Shown: one piece after another, positions 41,132 through 50,698 of the stretch
Position numbering within the stretch: the stretch's first letter is position 1
Layout: the number at the start of each line of letters is the position of its first letter
Assembly (NCBI RefSeq): GCF_000266885.1
Contig: NC_018020.1
Span: 930,001 to 994,000, forward strand
Length of the DNA: 64,000 nt
Source: Turneriella parva DSM 21527
GTDB taxonomy: Bacteria; Spirochaetota; Leptospiria; Turneriellales; Turneriellaceae
Reading direction: 5' to 3'
Notes under the pieces: generated by a model
What the model was told of the DNA's origin: nothing
Database searches by the model: none
What the model saw: only the letters and a program-made list of their open reading frames with translations
Program-made: the position numbers and the translations under genes

Positions 41132-42817
41132 ATGGCCCTCGGCCAAGTTACGGGAAAATTCGCCACCTACCGTTTCGGCTATGAAGATGGCCGGTTTTCT
41201 ATTTTCGCCGACACCGAAAAGCTAAAAGGCCATTCGCTCGTCAGCCCCCGCGACCCCGTGCGCGAAGCCGAACGCCACATCGGCACCTTCAGGCTAAAAC
41301 CGGGTATGCTGGCCCTCGTCGCCGGGGTCGGCCATCTGCCGATGCTCGAAATGCTGGTCGAACAGCTGAACACCCGGGACGGCCAGGGGGGATTAATCAT
41401 CGCCTTCGAGGCCGATACCGAACTGTACCTTGCACTCAAAAAAGCCCGCCCCGACATCTTCGCCGATGTGGCAGTCATTGTTCCCGAAAACGCCACGGTC
41501 ATCGCCGAGCTCGTTGAGCGGCTCGACGTCGAAAACTTCATCGGCTACAGGGCATTCGAAAACCGCGGCAGCGTCGAACTGAATAGCTCTTTTTACGCCC
41601 AGGCAATCGCCGACTTTAAACAAAAGCTGGCATCGCGCTTTTCTGATCTTTTTACAAGGTTGGAGTTCGAAGAGCGCTGGGTATTTAACGCCCTCAGCAA
41701 GTTGCCGCTGCTTTCTTCTGCAAGGCCCGTCTCTGCACTCTTTGGGCTCGGCAAAGGTTCTGAAGCTATTCTGGTTTCAACCGGGCCGTCGCTGCGGTCG
41801 ACCATTGAGAATCTGAAGGCAGTGAAAGATAAATATTTCATCGCGTGCGCCGATTCGGCATACCGTGTGCTCGTGCGTTCGGGTATAAATCCTCATTTGG
41901 TGTTTTCGCTCGATAGCCAGGCGCACACGACGAAACATTTTGGCCTGTTGCCGCGCGGCAAGCCGGGTAACTTTCCTCTGCTCGTCTGCGATGCGGTCTC
42001 GAACCCTGTGGTGGCGCGCGACTGGCGGGGCGAAATGGCAATTTCATTCACCGCGCAATACATCGATGACCGCCGCGTCGTCAGCCCCGGGTGCGACTAC
42101 CTCGAAGAGCAGCGAATCTTTGCGGGTGCCGGCGAGCTGATACCTGGCGACCTGCAGTCGGGCGGCTCGGTTGCAACTTCGATCTTTGATCTTCTGCGCC
42201 TCATGCAGTTCGACCGCATCATTTTTCTTGGACAAGATCTCGCTTACACGAACCGCGAGATACACACCCCGGGCACGCACCATACCGACGAATGGCTCGC
42301 GCGCACGACCAATCGCCTGCAGCCGCTTGAGAATATTAACGAGCGGGTGCTACGCCGGCGCCACACCAAGCGCGAAGTTTCGCTGACCGGCAGGCCCATC
42401 GTGACTGACTATATACTCTCGCTTTACCGCGACTGGTTCGTGACAGCAATGCAGCGCATCGACAACAAGGTTGCCAATGCTACGGGTGACGGTCTGCAGA
42501 TTCCCGGGGCCGAGCGGCTTTCAGAAATTGAGGCATCCCCGGCGGGTGATCTGCAGGTTTTGCTGAAAGCTTATTTGAACTCAGCACTTCTGTCTGTCGA
42601 CACGGAAAAACTCGGCGAGATCAGCAAGCGCATCGCGTCAGCGCGCCGGCACGAGCTGCCTGCTGAATCACTTTCTTTCATGCGCTATGTAGGCCGAAAG
42701 TTCTCCATCAAAGCGACACGTACGCCCGAAAGCCGCCCCGCGCTGCTCACGAAACAACGCACACGGCAGAAAAACTTCTTGCGCAAACTTGCGACGAAGC
42801 TGGGGGCCAATGCCTGA
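41132..42817 (+). CDS. DUF115/MptE-like (Maf-type) protein
   Basis: A 561-residue protein of the DUF115 group, which includes Maf flagellin-modification proteins and 6-hydroxymethylpterin pyrophosphokinase-like enzymes. It has AILVSTGPSLRSTIENLKAVKDKYFIACADSAYRVLVRSGINPHLVFSLDSQ and the downstream IFLGQDLAYTNREIHTPGTHHTDEW block. Maf proteins transfer nonulosonic acids to flagellin; with flagellar genes in the window such a role is plausible. A TTG at 41099 opens a longer frame; I prefer ATG 41132, which leaves 38 bases to divergent smc. Its stop overlaps the RND gene by 8 bases. Confidence 0.85.
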   Translation: MALGQVTGKFATYRFGYEDGRFSIFADTEKLKGHSLVSPRDPVREAERHIGTFRLKPGMLALVAGVGHLPMLEMLVEQLNTRDGQGGLIIAFEADTELYLALKKARPDIFADVAVIVPENATVIAELVERLDVENFIGYRAFENRGSVELNSSFYAQAIADFKQKLASRFSDLFTRLEFEERWVFNALSKLPLLSSARPVSALFGLGKGSEAILVSTGPSLRSTIENLKAVKDKYFIACADSAYRVLVRSGINPHLVFSLDSQAHTTKHFGLLPRGKPGNFPLLVCDAVSNPVVARDWRGEMAISFTAQYIDDRRVVSPGCDYLEEQRIFAGAGELIPGDLQSGGSVATSIFDLLRLMQFDRIIFLGQDLAYTNREIHTPGTHHTDEWLARTTNRLQPLENINERVLRRRHTKREVSLTGRPIVTDYILSLYRDWFVTAMQRIDNKVANATGDGLQIPGAERLSEIEASPAGDLQVLLKAYLNSALLSVDTEKLGEISKRIASARRHELPAESLSFMRYVGRKFSIKATRTPESRPALLTKQRTRQKNFLRKLATKLGANA

Positions 42818-45299
42818 ATACCTGCAGCCAACACCAGAGAAGACGCCAAAGGGCGCACTGGCGAAAATCATCAGCGCCGCCGCCGACCGTTTCTGGCCGT
42901 TCTGGCTTTTTCATATCAGACGGTATGCGTGGCTCGTGCTCGCGCTGCTCATCGTCACTTCGTTCATCGGCTACCGTTATGGCCGCCGCATTCGCATCGA
43001 CACAAACCTGCTGAATCTTTTGCCCAAAGAAACCGAGTCGCTGCAGCGGCTGCAGGCGTTACGCGAACGCTCTGACATCAAGGGTGTTCTCGTCGTTTCA
43101 TTTTCATCTGAGGCCAGACTCGACGAAGAAACTTTGCTTTCGGCTGCGCGACAGCTCGAGGCAACAGTGGCCGCCAACGATTTTCTTAAGACCAACACCA
43201 GCCGCGTGATCTATGAAGTGCCCGGCGGCTTTTTGCAACGATATTCTTTGTATTATGCAGAGATCGAAGACCTCGAGAAGGTTTATGCCCGTCTCAAGGC
43301 GACGATCGACCAGGCAAAGCGCAGTGAGAACCCATACTTCGAAGATCTGGAACAGGCGGCCCCGTCGCGCTTTTATGTCGGTGACATTCTCAACAAATAC
43401 CGCAAGAAATATCTGAGCGGCAACGCATTCATTGACGCCGAAAAAAAGCGGATTTCGATTCTACTGTCGCTCAAGACCGCGCCCGACAATATTCAATTTT
43501 CACAGTCGCTCATTTCGACGCTTAAAGACAGTCTCACACCTTACGCCCAAGAACATGCGCTGAAACTGCATTTCAGCGGCAGGTACGCCGACGATGTCGC
43601 CAAACAAAAACAGCTCGCAGAAGATATCAACCAGTCGACGACGATTACTCTGCTGATTCTGGCAGCTTCGCTCATCATCTTCTTTCGTTCGATGCGGGTC
43701 ATTCTCGTGATCGGACTGCCGGTGATCGCGGCGCTTGGCTACACCTACTTTACCGCCTGGTACTTCATGGGCCAGATCAGTATCATCAGCTCTTTTTTGA
43801 CCGCAATTCTGCTCGGACTCGGCGTCGATTACGGCATTCACCTGTTCGCCCGATACAAAAGTGAAAGGCTTAAACAGCGCGGCATGACCCAGGCTCTCGA
43901 AATAACAATGCGCAACCTGTTTCGCGGGCTCAGCTTCGGCATGATCAGCACCGCCGCGGTGTTTCTGACGTTGAGCTTTTCGCGTTTTATCGCCTTTGCT
44001 GAATTTGGCAAGATCGCCTTCTCGGGCATTGTGTTCTTCTTTATCGCGTTCATCTTGTATTTTCCGGCTTTGGTTTTTCTGACAGAGAAATTCTCTCAGG
44101 GCACGACCGAACCATCGCATATGCTTGAAAAGACCCGCAAGATACGCGGCTGGCACGTGACGCTCATTGCCATGATCTCGGTCATCGGCATCGTGACGGT
44201 GGTGAATCCGCCCTTTGAATATGACTTCTTTGAACTCGATCAGGTCGACAGAACGGCGCGCAAGACTGCACTCACCTCAGAAGATGCGCAGTTCACGATT
44301 ATGGAGAACCGTCGCCACATGGTGATTTACCAGTTCGACAGCCTGGCCGAACTCGCGGCGACAGAAGAGAATCTGCGGCAGCGCGCCGGCAGCGGTGAGT
44401 TTCACAGCATACGCGACCTGATACCGGCAAATACAGCTGCGAAACAAAAGATCTTGAGCGCTATTCACCAGCAGCTGCGGCAGGCAGAAGTCTACAGTTT
44501 GCTGAAGCTCGACACTGAGAATTTGCGCAAGATTCGCGTGGGTCTGGCGATGACCTCAGCCCCGCCACCGACAGTAAGTGATATTCCCGAGGCGTTTAAG
44601 CAGCACCTGATTGTGAAGGGAAATTACTTCTTGTATATTTTCACGCGCGACACGAGCGCGATGCGGCGCGGTGTTCTCGATTTTGCAGCTAACTACCGCG
44701 AAGCGTGCAGCGCTCCGATTACCGATGCAAAGAGCTGCCCGCCTGAAAAGCGGTACCGCGGTATTTCAGACCTCTACGTGCTCGACGATATTCTGCAGAC
44801 AGTGATGAGCGATCTGTTGCGTGAAATATTACTCATTGCAATTGTCATAGCGATCATCGTGCTGTCGATGACGCGCCGCGTTGCGGGTGTGACGCTGATT
44901 CTCGCGCCGCTGATCGCCGGCCTTTTGGGGCTCTTTGCGCTCGTCGGGGTGAGCCACCAGATTGCGAACGTTTGGCTGTTCGAATTTAACTACATCAATC
45001 TGCTCGCGATACCGATTCTTTTGGGTGTCGGCATCGACAACGGTATTTATCTCTATTCACACGCGCGTGAACTGGGTCTTTCTCAGGTGAACCACATCAT
45101 GACCAGTACCGGCGGCTCGATATTCATTTCGAATTTCACCACGGCTATGGGGTTTTTGTCGCTGACGATCTCAAGCCACGTCGGGCTCGCCTCGTTTGGC
45201 TTCGTGACCTTTGTGGGCATGCTGTGTATTTTTTACGCGTACCGGCTGCTTTTTCCCGCTCTGGCGCGATTCTTTCAAAAGCTTGAGGCTGAGATTTGA
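42810..45299 (+). CDS. RND/MMPL superfamily transporter (HpnN-like)
   Basis: An 829-residue transporter. One N-terminal helix (about 40-60) is followed by a large periplasmic loop (60-275), six helices (about 280-445), a second loop (about 465-670) and six more helices to the C-terminus. The motifs LGLGVDYGIHLFARYK and LLGVGIDNGIYLYSHAR are equivalent in the two halves. It resembles hopanoid or lipid transporters of the HpnN group, but the substrate is unknown. The start ATG 42810 follows GGGGGCC and overlaps the DUF115 gene. It differs from the RND protein at 5941-8532. Confidence 0.9.
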   Translation: MPEYLQPTPEKTPKGALAKIISAAADRFWPFWLFHIRRYAWLVLALLIVTSFIGYRYGRRIRIDTNLLNLLPKETESLQRLQALRERSDIKGVLVVSFSSEARLDEETLLSAARQLEATVAANDFLKTNTSRVIYEVPGGFLQRYSLYYAEIEDLEKVYARLKATIDQAKRSENPYFEDLEQAAPSRFYVGDILNKYRKKYLSGNAFIDAEKKRISILLSLKTAPDNIQFSQSLISTLKDSLTPYAQEHALKLHFSGRYADDVAKQKQLAEDINQSTTITLLILAASLIIFFRSMRVILVIGLPVIAALGYTYFTAWYFMGQISIISSFLTAILLGLGVDYGIHLFARYKSERLKQRGMTQALEITMRNLFRGLSFGMISTAAVFLTLSFSRFIAFAEFGKIAFSGIVFFFIAFILYFPALVFLTEKFSQGTTEPSHMLEKTRKIRGWHVTLIAMISVIGIVTVVNPPFEYDFFELDQVDRTARKTALTSEDAQFTIMENRRHMVIYQFDSLAELAATEENLRQRAGSGEFHSIRDLIPANTAAKQKILSAIHQQLRQAEVYSLLKLDTENLRKIRVGLAMTSAPPPTVSDIPEAFKQHLIVKGNYFLYIFTRDTSAMRRGVLDFAANYREACSAPITDAKSCPPEKRYRGISDLYVLDDILQTVMSDLLREILLIAIVIAIIVLSMTRRVAGVTLILAPLIAGLLGLFALVGVSHQIANVWLFEFNYINLLAIPILLGVGIDNGIYLYSHARELGLSQVNHIMTSTGGSIFISNFTTAMGFLSLTISSHVGLASFGFVTFVGMLCIFYAYRLLFPALARFFQKLEAEI

Positions 45300-45850
45300 A
45301 GCGCTCGGCGGTTTGGGCTGTTACCGGATTTATTCTGACCTTTTCGCTGCGCGGCCAAAGCTACGAGCTGAAGCCTGAAAAAGAGGCCATTGCCAAAATC
45401 GAAGCCGCGGCCGCATCTGCAGATAACGCTACCCTCGTCAGCGAATGCGACCGCCTGCTCGAAAACCACCACATCAGTGCCTATGCCTGGTTTCTTTGCG
45501 GCAAACATCTGTTATCGGTGAAGACCAATGATCTGAAACTGGCGCGCGCATATACCCGCACGGCCTACGTGCGTCTCGAAAAAGCCACTCGCGATTTCAA
45601 GCGCACGGGAAAACAACTCTATCTTGCTCTTGACGGTGAGCAGTACATGGGGCTCGCCGCGATGCTGCTCGGCGATCTCGACCGCGCCCAGGTACATTTT
45701 CGGAGTGTCTTGGCGCGCGACAACCGTATGGCTTCTGCCTGGTACAATCTGGGAGTTATTTATGAACTGAAAGGCCTGAACGAAGAGTCGATGCGGTCGT
45801 TTGACCGCTACCTGCGCGTCGTTGGCGCGAGCAAAGAAAGCGAATTCTAA
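45296..45850 (+). CDS. Exported tetratricopeptide-repeat protein
   Basis: A 184-residue protein with a signal peptide (AVWAVTGFILTFSLRGQ). TPR-like helices include the canonical GDLDRAQVHFRSVLARDNRMASAWYNLGVIYELKGLNEESMRSFDRYL at the C-terminus. It starts with TTG at 45296, overlapping the RND stop (TTGA), with GAGG 7 bases upstream. It is probably a periplasmic scaffold partner of the RND protein. Confidence 0.82.
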   Translation: MKRSAVWAVTGFILTFSLRGQSYELKPEKEAIAKIEAAAASADNATLVSECDRLLENHHISAYAWFLCGKHLLSVKTNDLKLARAYTRTAYVRLEKATRDFKRTGKQLYLALDGEQYMGLAAMLLGDLDRAQVHFRSVLARDNRMASAWYNLGVIYELKGLNEESMRSFDRYLRVVGASKESEF

Positions 45851-45858
45851 TCGCGCCG

Positions 45859-46539
45859 CTATTTCAGGTCTTGGTTGGCTTTTTTCCAGCTGTCTGATTT
45901 TTCATGCTGCTGGTGTTCGTCGTGCAGCGATTTCATCGGCTCGCCCTTGAGATCGATCTTCTCTTTTTTGACATCGCTGCCATCGTAGCGCAAGGCCGTG
46001 CCGGCATTGAGTTCAATATCATTCAAAAAGTCTTGCATCATCAGGTTCGGGTCACTCTGCAAACCCGTCTCGCGCACAAAATCAGTCATAATAACCTTGC
46101 CGGTAAAAAGAACAAGTCGGGTCTGCGACTTGCTCGCTTCGACGGTAAAGCCAGTACCCCGCACGCCGGCAGTCACGACCGGGGTCTTGATCGCCCATTT
46201 ACCCGAAGCATCGCGGCCCGACTTTCTGAACAGCATACTGATTGCACCGTCGGTCTGGTAATATTGCGAACCGGGGCGAATTTCGAGCGAGGTATTCTGG
46301 TTCATGAAAAACGATGCCCCATCAGACATTTGCACACCAACTTTGGCCTTGGCTTTGGTGACGACCGTGTCGCCTTCTCTGAGCACTGTGCCCAATTTCA
46401 ACCCGGTGGTTTTACCTGAACTCTTAATTTCCGCATTGCCCGAGAGATATGTCACGCGCCCTTCAACCGCACAAAGTGTGCCTGTCGCCAACAGCAAGAT
46501 GGCAGCAAAAACTTGTTTCAGGTTCGCGTGCATTTTCAT
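45859..46539 (-). CDS. FecR-domain exported protein
   Basis: A 226-residue protein with a signal peptide ending near CAVEG. The FecR domain runs from about residue 27 to 160: GRVTYLSGNAEIKSSGKTTGLKLGTVLREGDTVVTKAKAKVGVQMSDG, then FFMNQNTSLEI and TPVVTAGVRGTGFTV. The C-terminus is charged and Lys/Asp/His-rich (DEHQQHEKSDSWKK). Such proteins occur on the cell surface or in the periplasm, often without FecI. The gene lies 9 bases downstream of the broken outer-membrane protein gene, so both probably form one unit. Confidence 0.85.
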   Translation of the reverse strand: MKMHANLKQVFAAILLLATGTLCAVEGRVTYLSGNAEIKSSGKTTGLKLGTVLREGDTVVTKAKAKVGVQMSDGASFFMNQNTSLEIRPGSQYYQTDGAISMLFRKSGRDASGKWAIKTPVVTAGVRGTGFTVEASKSQTRLVLFTGKVIMTDFVRETGLQSDPNLMMQDFLNDIELNAGTALRYDGSDVKKEKIDLKGEPMKSLHDEHQQHEKSDSWKKANQDLK

Positions 46540-46548
46540 ATTACCTCT

Positions 46549-47931
46549 CTAGTAGTGATAACGTGCCGACACAGCGCTGAAAAACGTGTCGAGCTTAAAG
46601 GCATTGGCGTTCATCGCAAAATCAATGTTCACCTTATCGGCGGGCGTCCAGCCTAAGCCCATCGCGACGATCAGTTCGTCTTCGCCGAAGAATGCACGGT
46701 CGGTCGTGATGGTCTGTGTCGCGGTCTTATCGGTGCTGGTCTTGTTTGAGAAAACATTCTTGCGTACACCCATACGCGTTTTGAAGGTTTCAAAAGTCTT
46801 GTGCTCAACCGCAACCCCAACGGGTATGTAGAAATGGTCTTTCTCGAACGACAGGTTACTCTGCGTCACGTTATTCACCGATGTATATGTGACGGATGCA
46901 GTGCCTACACCGGCTGAATAAATTACCTTGAGCTTGCCCTCTTGAAACATCTGGTGGTAAGCTGCGTCTAGCGCGATGTTCAATGCGGATGCAGAAGCGC
47001 CATGCGAGATCGCCGTCGCGGCAAGGTTGGCGCCGCGAATTTCATAGGGCATCTTATACTGGTCGAAATTAGCTGCAATGATCAGGCGGTCTTGACCCAC
47101 TGGCATAACATACCGTCCAAGAAAACCGATCGATGGGGCCGCCGAACTTTTGACGGTTGTATTTTCACTGCCCGTCGTGGTTGTCGTGTTGTATTCGATA
47201 TTCATAAGCGGCAGGTCGCTCGAAAGCGACAGGTCGAGATAACCCGGCCCGAGGTTTTTCCACTGCACACCGAGGCCGACACCAATATTGTGCGCACTCA
47301 TCATGTATTTTGCGACGGTGCCGGTCGCAGCGACCGCCGTATCGACGCCGTTACGCATGTTTGCGTAGCTGACCCGCAGACCGAGATTCAGGTCGCCCAT
47401 CGCCATACCATACATGAGGTCGAGATTGCCGAAACCTTTGTTCGTTTTGTTAAGAATGCCAAGCTGTGCCCCGGTGAAATCACCGGCGTACCCGGTGACG
47501 CCGCTCGTAAGACCGCCCGCCTGCGGAAATTTATCGAACAACGCCTGAGTTGACCCGAGCGCGCTGTTGGCGTTGAGCGGTCGTCGTACGAAGACTGCCA
47601 GCTTTTGGTTCGCTGGCAGAGGCACGGTCGCACCACCCCAGACAAGGTTAGCGCCGAGCCAGCCTTCGAGATAGGCAGTGCCATAGTTCATCAGCTGGCC
47701 GGGGTTCATGAACATGTTCATATCAGATTCAATGAGACGGTTCGGTACGCCCAACCCACGGGTCTGAGTATCGAGCGGCTGGTTAACGCCGTTAATATCT
47801 GAGAGGTAACAATTATCAGATGAGCCAGCGGCACACACCGTCGGGTCGGTCGCTGTTGCCGGCGGTTCGGCAAACACCGTCGCCGGTATCGCGCTCTAGA
47901 GTAACAGAAGAACACGAGAAAAACTTTTCAT
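46549..47931 (-). pseudogene. Outer-membrane barrel protein with in-frame TAG in its signal peptide
   Basis: The open part encodes about 440 residues of an outer-membrane protein. It shows Gly/Asn-rich strands, two Cys near the N-terminus (VCAAGSSDNC) and a final YHY. The frame begins only at GTG 47877, within the expected signal peptide. Upstream, in the same frame, ATG 47931 starts MKSFSRVLLLL, then TAG at 47898-47896, then SAIPATVFAEPP. Replacing the TAG by a sense codon gives a perfect signal peptide cleaved at VFA/EPP. It is therefore either a recent nonsense mutation or an expression switch by readthrough. The fold is not a recognised named family. Confidence 0.8.
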
Positions 47932-48024
47932 AGCTCAAGGTATCGCGCCAAAGCAGAGCGTCAAGTTTGTTTGCTGAGATTTATTTCGGACACCACAGAC
48001 AAGTACATTGCCGAACCTTACGGT

Positions 48025-48783
48025 TTATTTGCGCCGATGCTTCTTGCCTGTCGCGAAAACACCTTGCTTCTTGTTCCAGGTGAACTCTACCCAGGTCGGA
48101 AAATCCAGGGTGTTGCCAATCGCTGCCTTTTCATCATGGTTCAACTTTTCGTTCAGGCTGAGCGCTGCTTCGACGCCGAATCTGTTCTTGGTAGTGTCAC
48201 AATAGGCGCTGATCGCCGTGCCTTTTCTGGGCAACTGGTACGTCGGCAAAATTCCTGCGTCGCCCGCGCTCGCAAGTTGCGGTAACTGATAGAAGCGCTT
48301 CAGCGTAGCCGGTGAAGCCAGATCTCGGCAGTGAACCTGGGGCAAGAGCCCCGCTATTGGTTCGAGTCTACCGTGATTCAGCTGGTAGAATTTTAGTTCG
48401 CTGCGATAGGTATCCATATCGTTTTCATAGTAATGCGCGAGAATGGCCCCTTTGCCTTCAGGAAAATAAATCGCAAATTCATGACGCACAGAACCTGCAC
48501 CAGTACCCGTATCCACAAAAGCGGCATAACCGTTGGAGATATCGACTTTAGCGATGCCATCGTCGTCAAACCCCGGGTCTTCAACCCAGGTCTGCAGCCA
48601 TTTGCCGTTCTGGCTGCGCAACGAATCGGGCTTCAGTTTGTTGATGAGTTCGACGATCGTCGGTTTAGGTTCGGTGGCGCGCATTACAGAGATACCGGCT
48701 CCGAGCGAAAGTATCAAACCTGCAAATGCAGCGATTTTTCGTGGGCAGCGAAACTTGGCGATCATGTCATCAGACTTCGCCAC
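48025..48783 (-). CDS. Exported protein of unknown function
   Basis: A 252-residue protein with an N-terminal hydrophobic segment (KIAAFAGLILSLGAGISVM) that may be a signal peptide or anchor. The body includes ELINKLKPDSLRSQNGKWLQTWVEDPGFDDDG, VRHEFAIYFPEGKGAILAHYYEND and a basic C-terminus (GKKHRRK). Two Cys lie near VHCRDL and AYCDTT. No family is recognised. An internal ATG (residue 7) is an equally possible start. It stands alone between the broken barrel gene and a 228-base gap. Confidence 0.6.
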   Translation of the reverse strand: MAKSDDMIAKFRCPRKIAAFAGLILSLGAGISVMRATEPKPTIVELINKLKPDSLRSQNGKWLQTWVEDPGFDDDGIAKVDISNGYAAFVDTGTGAGSVRHEFAIYFPEGKGAILAHYYENDMDTYRSELKFYQLNHGRLEPIAGLLPQVHCRDLASPATLKRFYQLPQLASAGDAGILPTYQLPRKGTAISAYCDTTKNRFGVEAALSLNEKLNHDEKAAIGNTLDFPTWVEFTWNKKQGVFATGKKHRRK

Positions 48784-48916
48784 CTGCCGATGCGACGTAA
48801 AGGCATAAGCCTATGTGTATAACGGTCTCAGATAAAAATCTGGGGCAGATTGGGATACATAACTCGCTGCAGCACGCACCTGCCATTGCCCGAGCACCCT
48901 GTCAACAAACCTCCGG

Positions 48917-48942
48917 GCACCTCTGCGCCCTCCGTGGTTTAA
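48917..48942. repeat. Possible dispersed CTCTGCGCCCTCCGTGGTTTAA element
   Basis: The 228-base gap at 48784-49011 contains a GCACCTCTGCGCCCTCCGTG stretch followed by GTTTAA. It resembles a short sequence that recurs in intergenic regions of unrelated bacterial genomes. Only one copy was noticed here, so the call rests on recall. Otherwise the gap shows no gene. Confidence 0.25.
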
Positions 48943-49011
48943 TTTCTCCCATTTTATTCCAGATGCCTGCGTAAACATTGACCGACCAAACCAACTCTGA
49001 AAGTCAGCTCC

Positions 49012-49728
49012 ATGGATCTTCAATGCAGACGCTGCCATAAGCCCATTGCCGCCGATGGCATCAATATTCAGCAGATGATCGCCAAGTGCGGCGCTTGTGG
49101 CGCTGTGTTTACGTTTAACCCGGGTGACGCCGCAGCGCCAGACAAACCTCGTGCGGCGAGGGGGGTGATTCCGATTCCCGCCCGTTGGAAAATGAGCCAA
49201 GAGGGCGGTGCGTTGGTGTTTTCAAACCGCTGGTTCCGGCCGGTATTTATTTTTCTCGCAGTCTTCTGCGTCGTGTGGGATAGCTTCTTGGTCTTGTGGT
49301 ATTCACTCTCACTCGGTAGCGGCGACGGCACCCCTTCTGCATTCTCTGTCATTTTTTTGGTGTTTCCGCTGCTACACGTCGCCGTCGGTCTGGGCCTGAC
49401 GTATTACACCATCGCGGGGTTTATCAACACCACAACGATCACAGTCGACCGCGGCAGCCTGAGGCTGCGGCATTTTCCGCTGCCATGGCTTTATTCGGGC
49501 ACCATCGCCACGCATGAGATCGACCAGATATTCTGCAAAGAGACCGTGCAGACCAACAAAGGCACTGCCTGGTACCGTTATGCGGTGAGCGTGCTGCTCA
49601 AGAACGGCCGCGAACGCAAACTGATAGCCAACCTCGACGCGCCCGAAGAGGCGCTCTACCTCGAAGCCGAAATTGAAAAGTTTCTCGGCATCACCGACCG
49701 TGCCGTGGCGGGTGAGTACAAGGGATAG
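49012..49728 (+). CDS. Zinc-ribbon membrane protein of unknown function
   Basis: A 238-residue protein. Residues 1-30 form a CxxC...CxxC zinc ribbon (LQCRRCHKPI, AKCGACGAVF). Two membrane helices (about 80-100 and 110-140) follow. A C-terminal cytoplasmic region has TTTITVDRGSLRLRHFPLPWLYSG, resembling a PH-like membrane-linked domain, and ends in DAPEEALYLEAEIEKFLG. The gene starts ATG 49012 and ends with TAG. No specific role is known. Confidence 0.78.
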   Translation: MDLQCRRCHKPIAADGINIQQMIAKCGACGAVFTFNPGDAAAPDKPRAARGVIPIPARWKMSQEGGALVFSNRWFRPVFIFLAVFCVVWDSFLVLWYSLSLGSGDGTPSAFSVIFLVFPLLHVAVGLGLTYYTIAGFINTTTITVDRGSLRLRHFPLPWLYSGTIATHEIDQIFCKETVQTNKGTAWYRYAVSVLLKNGRERKLIANLDAPEEALYLEAEIEKFLGITDRAVAGEYKG

Positions 49729-49751
49729 AGGGTCCCTGAAAAACGAACCCG

Positions 49752-50609
49752 TTATTCAGGCAAAGGTATTCGATCAGTTTCGTGCGGTACGATGCCCATG
49801 GCATTCGCCTTCCAGTCGGCTTTTGCCTTTTCGATTCGCTCTTTAGAACTCGAGACAAAGTTCCACCAGAGATGGCGCGCTTCGGCATGTTTCTTGCCGC
49901 CGAGCAAAACCCCGCGCGCAGCAGAGGGGGATTCAAGACGAATCTCAGAGGCCGAACCGAAGACAATCATAGATCCCACTTTTGCTTCAAGGCCGTCGAC
50001 TGTGAACGAACCTTGCGAAACATAGAGCGCACCTTCTTGCCCTGCAGGTAGCTGCAGATCGATCGTTGCCGCCTCGCGCGCGCGCACATCGGCATAAAAA
50101 AGCGGCGAGTGTGTTTTTACGGGCGAGATCTTGCCCATGAGCGAACCAGCGATCAGCCGGATTTCGTAACCTGCACCGGCAAGCACCGGTATCACGTCTG
50201 CCCCGTAGTGGTCAAAAGCCGGCTCGGTTTCTTCATGTTCGACCGGCAGCGACACCCATGTCTGAATACCTTCAATCTGGTTGTGGCCGTCTTCGATAAG
50301 CGAGTGTTCGCTGTGCACAATGCCCCGGCCCGCCGTCATCCAGTTGACTTCGCCGGGGCGAATGGGTAGCTCGGTGCCAAGGCTGTCGCGGTGGCGAATG
50401 ACGCCGCTGTAGAGATAGGTTATCGTCGAAAGCCCAATATGCGGGTGCGGCCTCACCGTCAGTTCGTCGCCTGTCTTGATTGTCGCAGGCCCGAAATGAT
50501 CGACAAATACAAAAGGCCCTACCGTACGCGCGTCGATGTGCGGTAGAATGCGCAGCACCTGAAAACCGTCGCCAAGATCTTTGAATTTTCCGCTAATGAT
50601 TCGGGCCAT
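49752..50609 (-). CDS. Pirin family protein
   Basis: A 285-residue bicupin of the pirin family. The N-terminal cupin carries the metal-binding HPHIGLSTITYLYSG and HSEHSL segments with VDHFGPA before them, and the C-terminal Pirin_C domain has HSPLFYADVRAREAATIDLQLP and GVLLGGKKHAEAR. Some bacterial pirins are quercetinases, others regulators; which applies is not clear. It is followed by a charged C-terminal helix (SSSKERIEKAKADW). It diverges from the sensor kinase gene at 50699. Confidence 0.92.
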   Translation of the reverse strand: MARIISGKFKDLGDGFQVLRILPHIDARTVGPFVFVDHFGPATIKTGDELTVRPHPHIGLSTITYLYSGVIRHRDSLGTELPIRPGEVNWMTAGRGIVHSEHSLIEDGHNQIEGIQTWVSLPVEHEETEPAFDHYGADVIPVLAGAGYEIRLIAGSLMGKISPVKTHSPLFYADVRAREAATIDLQLPAGQEGALYVSQGSFTVDGLEAKVGSMIVFGSASEIRLESPSAARGVLLGGKKHAEARHLWWNFVSSSKERIEKAKADWKANAMGIVPHETDRIPLPE

Positions 50610-50698
50610 GGCTCAATCTAAGCAGAGGTTCGGTCAGCATCCATTTTTCTTCTTTGCTGAATGTCACCTCTGGTTCAGTGGGACATTCATCTACCGAT

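Noticed and set aside
16118-47898. Genome-wide recoding of TAG as a sense codon
   Set aside because: TAG is used as an ordinary stop in many intact genes here (for example at 5020, 18289, 32674, 49726, 52763, 53231 and 53985), so the two internal TAGs are better seen as individual nonsense or readthrough sites.
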